Assembly: GCA_027451455.1 (NCBI GenBank)
Contig: DAIDJI010000023.1
Span: 1 to 18,270 of the forward strand
Source: Planctomycetales bacterium
GTDB taxonomy: Bacteria; Planctomycetota; Planctomycetia; Isosphaerales; Isosphaeraceae
Length of the DNA stretch: 18,270 nt
Direction: 5' to 3'
This document shows, piece by piece, positions 13,613 to 18,270 of the stretch; position 1 is the stretch's first letter, and each line of letters opens with the position of its first letter. Both the position numbers and the translations under genes were made by a program. Below the pieces are notes generated by a model, which was not told where the DNA came from, did not search any database, and worked only from the letters and a program-made list of their open reading frames with translations.

Positions 13613-14755
13613 ATGGCCACGGTGACCGAGAGGCGAACCGGGGCAATCGGCAGGGTCATACGGGTGCTGTTGGGGATCGCGCTCGCGGTGGTATTCACGG
13701 CGGGGATCGTGGTTCTGATGATGGTCCTGTCCGGGGCGTTTGAGCGGAAGGTCAAGCCTGGTCCGGCCGCTGGGGTGGCCGAGAAGGCCGCGGGTCCGGC
13801 GCCGAAGAATGTTGGAGTGGTGCGCCTGGTCCGCCGGCCTCGTCGCGAGTCGGCGGTTGGGACGATCCGCCCCGTTCACGAGGCGATTGTCGCCTCGAAA
13901 ATCCTCGCGAGAGTCGAGGAGGTCCGGGTGCGCGCCGGCCAGGCGGTCAAGCGGGGCGACATGCTGGTCCTGCTGGACAGGGCCGATCTCAAGGCCCGAA
14001 TGGACCAGGCGCAATCGGCAGAAGCCGCGGCCCGGGCCAAGTACGATCAGGCCGAGATCGACCAGGGACGGATCGCCCGGCTCCGGGCACGCGAGGCCGT
14101 CACCCAGAGCGAGCTCGACCAGTCCAACACCGCGCTCCGAACCGCAAAGGCCGAGCTCGAGCGCGCCCGGCAAGCGGTCGAGGAGGCCCGGGTCATGGAT
14201 GCCTATGCAACCGTCCTGTCGCCCATCTCGGGACGCGTCATCGACAAGAAGGTAAACCCGGGCGACACCGTGAGCCCCGGCCAGGTGCTGGTCACCATCT
14301 ACGACCCGACCCACATGCAAATGATCGCCACGGTGCGCGAGTCGCTGGCCCTCCGGCTGAAGCTCGGCCAGGAAGTCCCCTCGCGGCTCGATTCGCTCGG
14401 CTACGAGTGCATGGCGACCGTCAGCGAGATCGTCCCCGAGGCGCAGGCCGAGAGCCGATCGTTCCAGGTCAAGCTGACCGGCCCTTGCCCGCCTAACGTC
14501 TACAGCGGAATGTTCGGCCGGGTCTTCATCCCACTGGAAGATGAGGATGTCCTGATCGTTCCGGCCGCCGCGGTCCGACGAGTCGGCCAGCTCGACGAGG
14601 TCGACGTCGTCGACGACAATCACGTGCAACGCCGCGCCGTGCAGCTCGGCCGTGAGCTCGACGAGGGCCTTGAGGTCCTCTCGGGGCTCGCTGAGGGCGA
14701 GAAGGTCGTCCTTCACGATGGAGTCCGAGAGCGAGCGAAAGGGGATCGCTCATGA
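13613..14755 (+). CDS. RND efflux periplasmic adaptor (membrane fusion protein)
   Basis: The protein has 380 residues. ATG 13613 is preceded by GGAGG at 13602-13606 (6 nt), the best ribosome-binding site in this stretch, and lies downstream of the promoter at 13484-13512. Residues about 14-40 form a single N-terminal membrane helix (VIRVLLGIALAVVFTAGIVV), with no lipobox. Then come the adaptor features: a lipoyl-like half (VHEAIVASKILARVEEVRVR, GQAVKRGDMLVLLD), a coiled-coil hairpin at about 123-195 (LKARMDQAQSAEAAARAKYD), the second lipoyl half (SPISGRVIDKKVNPGDTVSPGQ), a beta-barrel with MIATVRESLALRLK, and a membrane-proximal end (VLSGLAEGEKVVLHDG). Adaptors of the HlyD/AcrA type bridge an RND pump to an outer-membrane channel. 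The stop overlaps the next start as ATGA, a sign of translational coupling. No outer-membrane factor gene is in the window. Confidence 0.9.
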   Translation: MATVTERRTGAIGRVIRVLLGIALAVVFTAGIVVLMMVLSGAFERKVKPGPAAGVAEKAAGPAPKNVGVVRLVRRPRRESAVGTIRPVHEAIVASKILARVEEVRVRAGQAVKRGDMLVLLDRADLKARMDQAQSAEAAARAKYDQAEIDQGRIARLRAREAVTQSELDQSNTALRTAKAELERARQAVEEARVMDAYATVLSPISGRVIDKKVNPGDTVSPGQVLVTIYDPTHMQMIATVRESLALRLKLGQEVPSRLDSLGYECMATVSEIVPEAQAESRSFQVKLTGPCPPNVYSGMFGRVFIPLEDEDVLIVPAAAVRRVGQLDEVDVVDDNHVQRRAVQLGRELDEGLEVLSGLAEGEKVVLHDGVRERAKGDRS

Positions 14756-17700
14756 GCCAGCATCCTTCACAACCCAGCCCGCACGCCCACGGCCAGCCGA
14801 AGCCGCACGACTTCCTCAACGGAATCGTGCACATCTTCCTGGATAACAACTTCTCGATCATCCTCATCATCGTCTCGGTGGCGATCGGCCTGGCGGCCCT
14901 GCTGGTCACCGCCCGAGAAGAGGACCCCCAGATCGTCGTTCCTCTGGCCGACGTGATGGTCCGAATGCCGGGATACTCGGCGGCCGAGGTCGAGCAGCTT
15001 GCCGCCACGCCGCTGGAAAAGATGCTTTACCAGATCGACGGAGTCGAATACGTTTACAGCATGTCGCGTGAGGACCAGGCCGTGATCACGGTCCGGTTCT
15101 ACGTCGGTCAGGATCGCGAGCGCAGCCTCGTCAAGCTCTTCAAGAAGATCAACGAAAACCAGGATGTGGTTCCGCCGGGCGTCACGGGATGGGTGGTCAA
15201 GCCGGTGGAGATCGACGACGTCCCGGTCGTCACCCTCACGCTCACCGGCCAGGACGGCGACGATTACACTCTCCGCCGGGTCGGCGAGGAGGTGGTTCAG
15301 CGGCTCTCGGCGCTCACGGGTGTCTCGCGGGCCTACGTCGTCGGCGGTCGTCCGCGAACGGTCCGGGTGGACCTCGACACCGAGCGGCTCCAGGCGTATG
15401 CCCTCGGCCCGCTTGAGGTCCAGCGAGCCTTGCAGGGGGCCAACATCACCCACCCAGCCGGCGACTTCACCCGTAACGACGCCGTGATCCGCGTGGTGGG
15501 AGGCATCGCGGCGGATCGGCCCGAGCGGCTCGGCGAGCTGGTTGTCGGCGTCTTTCAGGGCCGACCGGTCTTCCTCAAGGATGTGGCGACCGTCCGCGAC
15601 GGTCCCGACGAGGTTGCCAGCTACGTCCGACACGGCTGGGGACCTGCCCGAGGGTTCGAGGCCCCTGAGGGCTTCCCGGGAACCGAGGTCGGCGAGCACT
15701 CCGAGGGCCATGTCTCCTCCGTACCGAAGCCACCGATCGGCTCGACGAGACCCGCGGTTACACTCGCCGTTGCCAAGCAAAAGGGGACCAACGCCGTCTC
15801 CGTCGCCGAGGCCGTCCTTCAGGCCGCCGAGGGGCTCAAGGCCGAGGTCGTTCCCTCGGGGATGGAGCTGGTGATCACCCGAAACTCGGGCCTGACCGCC
15901 GATGAGAAGGTCAACGAACTCGTCGAGGGCCTCTGGGTCGCCATCGTCATCGTGATCGCCCTCTTGACCCTCAGCCTCGGCTGGCGCGAGGCGTTCATCG
16001 TCGCGGTCGCCGTGCCGGTCGTCTTCGGCCTGACGCTCGGCGTCAACCTCCTCTTCGGCTACACGATCAACCGCGTCACCCTCTTCGCCCTGATCCTCTC
16101 GCTGGGCCTGCTCGTCGACGACCCGATCGTGGATGTCGAAAACATCGCCCGACACTTCGAGATGCGCGGCCGGGCCACACGCGACATCGTCCTCGAAGCC
16201 GTCGCCGAGATCCGGCCTCCGCTCATCAGTGCCACGCTCGCGGTCATCGTCAGCTTCCTCCCCATGTTCTTCATCACGGGGATGATGGGGCCGTACATGG
16301 CCCCGATGGCGCTCAACGTCCCGGTCGCGATGATGATGTCGATGGTCGTCGCCTTCACGATCACGCCCTGGCTGACCTACCAGGTCCTCCACGGCAAATT
16401 CCAGCGCGGCCATCACGGGGCAGGGCACAACCACAGTGAGACCGATGACCTTGAAGCGATCCGCCGGACGTTCCTCTACCGGCTCTTCCGGCCGATGATG
16501 GCGCCTCTGATCAGCTCGCGATGGGCGGCGATCTCGTTCCTGCTGCTGATCGCCCTGCTGACCGCCGCCGCAACCGGACTGGCGGCACTCCGGGTGGTCC
16601 CGCTCAAGATGCTTCCCTACGACAACAAGAACGAGCTGCTGCTGGTCGTCGATCTCGACGAGGGAACCACGCTCGAGCGAGCCAACGCCGCGGTCCGGGC
16701 GCTCGAGGCGGAAGTCGCGAAGGTCCCCGAGGTCACCGACTTCATTAGCTACGTCGGCATCCCCAGCCCGATCGACTTCAACGGGCTGGTCCGCCATTAC
16801 TATCTCCGGCAGATGCCGCAGAACGCCGAGATCCGGGTGAACCTCGTCGGCAAGAAACACCGATCCGCGCAGAGCCATGCGATCGCGCTCCGGCTGCACG
16901 ACCGGCTATCGGCCGTCGCCGAGGCCCACCGCGCCCGGCTGAAGGTCGTCGAGCTGCCGCCGGGCCCGCCGGTGCTGGCCTCACTCGTCGCCGAGGTCAC
17001 CGGCCGGCCCGATCACTCCTACGACGACCTGATCGCCGCGGCCGGAACGGTTGCCGGCCGGCTCCGGGCTGAGCCGGGGGTCGCGGAAGTCGACGATACG
17101 ATCGAGGCCCCCTCGCGCAAACTTATCTTCATCACCGATCAGGAAAAGGCCGCGCTCGCGGGAGTCTCGGTCGACGAGATCGCGCGAACCCTTCGCCTGG
17201 TCCTCTCGGGCGGTGAGGCGGGTACGGTCCGTCTCGAGGGCGAGCGCAACCCGCTCCGGGTCGAGCTTCGGCTCCCCCGCGCGATCCGGTCGAGCGCCCG
17301 AGACCTCTCCACCCTCCGCGTGCGCGGCCAGTCCGGGCAGTTCACGCCCCTCTCCGAGCTGGGCCGATGGAAGGAAGCGCAGGTCGACCAGACGATCTAC
17401 CACAAGAACCTGGAGCGCGTCGTCTACGTGACGGCCGAGGCCCTCGGGCGCACTCCCGCGGAGTGCATCCTCGACGTGAGCTTCGACCGGCAACCGGCCG
17501 GCACCCCCGCGCCGGGAGGTCGTTCCACGGCTGGCGGCTGGGTCTCCGACGCAAAGCCGCGCCCGCTCTCCGATCGGACCTTCATCGAAAACGGCGGCGG
17601 AATCGCCTGGGCGGTCCCCGAGGGCATCCGGGTCGGCTTCAGCGGCGAGGGCGAGTGGAAGATCACGCTGGATGTCTTTCGTGACCTCGGCCTGGCCTTC

Positions 17701-18231
17701 GCCGCTGCGATGGTCATGATCTACGTGATCCTGGTGATGCAGACCGGCTCGTTCCTGATTCCGCTGGTCGTGATGCTCGCCATCCCACTCACGGTTCTGG
17801 GCGTGATGCCCGGTTTCTGGCTGCTCAACGACCTGAATGGCCAGGTCGTCGGCGGCTACGCCGACCCGGTACTTTTCACCGCGACGGCAATGATCGGCAT
17901 GATCGCGCTGGCGGGGATCGTGACCCGCGACGCCATCATCCTGGTCGACTTCATTGGGCAGTCGGTGGCCAGGGGACGGCCCCTCTTCGACGCGATCATG
18001 GAGAGCCGCGTCGTCCGGATGCGCCCGATCCTTCTCACGGCCGGCGCGGCGATGCTGTCGAGTATCCCGATCACGCTCGACCCGATCTTCTCCGGATTGG
18101 CGTGGTCGCTGATCTTCGGCCTCTTCGCCTCGACGATCTTCACGCTCTTCGTCATTCCGGTGACCTACTGGCTCCTCAACTCCGGTGAGAAGCGGAGCCA
18201 GGAAGACACCGACCCGACCCCGGCCGCCTGA
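14752..18231 (+). CDS. RND-family efflux permease with His-rich cytoplasmic loop
   Basis: The protein has 1159 residues; ATG 14752 overlaps the previous stop (ATGA), with AAAGGGG at 14738-14744, 7 nt upstream. It has the full RND layout of two repeats, each with a membrane segment and a large periplasmic loop. TM1 is near 32-54, followed by the REEDPQI and PGYSAAEVEQLAATPLEK porter motifs. TM2-TM6 lie at about 393-546, with the proton-relay aspartates Asp456 and Asp457 in TM4 (LGLLVDDPIVDVENIARH). A cytoplasmic loop follows with HHGAGHNH (554-561). TM8-TM12 lie at about 978-1142; in TM10 the usual Lys-Asn reads Arg1059-Asp1060 (GIVTRDAIILVDF). The N-terminus is also His-rich (QHPSQPSPHAHGQPKPHD). 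The pump uses the proton gradient to export a substrate I cannot name. The periplasmic loop has an insert at about 293-333. Only 39 nt of plain sequence follow its stop. Confidence 0.92.
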   Translation: MSQHPSQPSPHAHGQPKPHDFLNGIVHIFLDNNFSIILIIVSVAIGLAALLVTAREEDPQIVVPLADVMVRMPGYSAAEVEQLAATPLEKMLYQIDGVEYVYSMSREDQAVITVRFYVGQDRERSLVKLFKKINENQDVVPPGVTGWVVKPVEIDDVPVVTLTLTGQDGDDYTLRRVGEEVVQRLSALTGVSRAYVVGGRPRTVRVDLDTERLQAYALGPLEVQRALQGANITHPAGDFTRNDAVIRVVGGIAADRPERLGELVVGVFQGRPVFLKDVATVRDGPDEVASYVRHGWGPARGFEAPEGFPGTEVGEHSEGHVSSVPKPPIGSTRPAVTLAVAKQKGTNAVSVAEAVLQAAEGLKAEVVPSGMELVITRNSGLTADEKVNELVEGLWVAIVIVIALLTLSLGWREAFIVAVAVPVVFGLTLGVNLLFGYTINRVTLFALILSLGLLVDDPIVDVENIARHFEMRGRATRDIVLEAVAEIRPPLISATLAVIVSFLPMFFITGMMGPYMAPMALNVPVAMMMSMVVAFTITPWLTYQVLHGKFQRGHHGAGHNHSETDDLEAIRRTFLYRLFRPMMAPLISSRWAAISFLLLIALLTAAATGLAALRVVPLKMLPYDNKNELLLVVDLDEGTTLERANAAVRALEAEVAKVPEVTDFISYVGIPSPIDFNGLVRHYYLRQMPQNAEIRVNLVGKKHRSAQSHAIALRLHDRLSAVAEAHRARLKVVELPPGPPVLASLVAEVTGRPDHSYDDLIAAAGTVAGRLRAEPGVAEVDDTIEAPSRKLIFITDQEKAALAGVSVDEIARTLRLVLSGGEAGTVRLEGERNPLRVELRLPRAIRSSARDLSTLRVRGQSGQFTPLSELGRWKEAQVDQTIYHKNLERVVYVTAEALGRTPAECILDVSFDRQPAGTPAPGGRSTAGGWVSDAKPRPLSDRTFIENGGGIAWAVPEGIRVGFSGEGEWKITLDVFRDLGLAFAAAMVMIYVILVMQTGSFLIPLVVMLAIPLTVLGVMPGFWLLNDLNGQVVGGYADPVLFTATAMIGMIALAGIVTRDAIILVDFIGQSVARGRPLFDAIMESRVVRMRPILLTAGAAMLSSIPITLDPIFSGLAWSLIFGLFASTIFTLFVIPVTYWLLNSGEKRSQEDTDPTPAA

Positions 18232-18270
18232 TTCTCAAAGGCGAGAGATCTCCGGTGGTCGCACGTTTCT

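Noticed and set aside
13478..14716. 412-codon minus-strand frame opposite the efflux adaptor
   Set aside because: It covers the efflux promoter and the whole adaptor gene in antisense, with no recognisable motif.
14767..16899. 710-codon minus-strand frame inside the RND permease gene
   Set aside because: The product is Asp/Arg/His-rich without any fold pattern; it is the mirror of the permease reading frame.

Overview
The window is high-GC bacterial DNA that most likely comes from a planctomycete, probably of the Isosphaeraceae type. The main evidence is a DUF1559 protein with a type IV prepilin-like N-terminus (GFTLIELLVVIAIIAVL) and a C-terminal FADGSV motif, paired with a small lipoprotein. 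The multiheme c554-type cytochrome, the membrane-anchored SGNH protein and the long non-coding gaps fit this. No rRNA, tRNA, CRISPR array or transposase gene was seen. The species assignment is inference.

Left part (1-4075): the C-terminal end of a DUF2071/YqjF-like protein; a long AT-rich leader followed by a secreted Tyr/Gln/Pro-rich protein with a C-terminal CAP (SCP-like) domain; a convergent lipoprotein gene of unknown function; a 0.7 kb gap; and a GAF-like plus degenerate GGDEF protein. That last protein has lost the GGDEF motif but keeps an RxxD inhibitory-site motif, so it looks like a c-di-GMP receptor rather than a cyclase.

Middle part (4076-10640): on the minus strand, a small lipoprotein, a DUF1559 pseudopilin-like protein and a membrane-anchored SGNH/GDSL hydrolase with a TPR-like insert. 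Divergent from these is an exported lipoprotein that joins a degenerate UshA-like metallophosphatase domain to a tetraheme cytochrome c554-like domain. Its stop codon overlaps that of a convergent pyruvate kinase gene, whose residues match the potassium-independent class.

Right part (10641-18270) is the most interesting. A sulfide:quinone-oxidoreductase-like flavoprotein (minus strand) and an RND efflux adaptor-permease pair (plus strand) diverge from a roughly 320 bp region. Each has a clear sigma70-type promoter (TTGACT, 17 nt, TATAGT or TACAAT), and both -35/spacer regions carry nearly the same 17-bp motif, which suggests one regulator controls both arms. Downstream of the flavoprotein gene are a 49-codon gene for a basic amphipathic peptide, an AT-rich foldback repeat, and a very short gene with its own strong promoter. 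That short gene encodes a one-helix membrane peptide whose frame meets an in-frame TGA, followed at 20 nt by the loop of a perfect hairpin that fits the bacterial SECIS consensus. Reading TGA as selenocysteine gives an 88-residue protein with a U-x4-C motif. My working hypothesis is a sulfur/selenium-linked redox and export locus. The promoter, hairpin and reading frames are visible in the sequence; the function is inferred.
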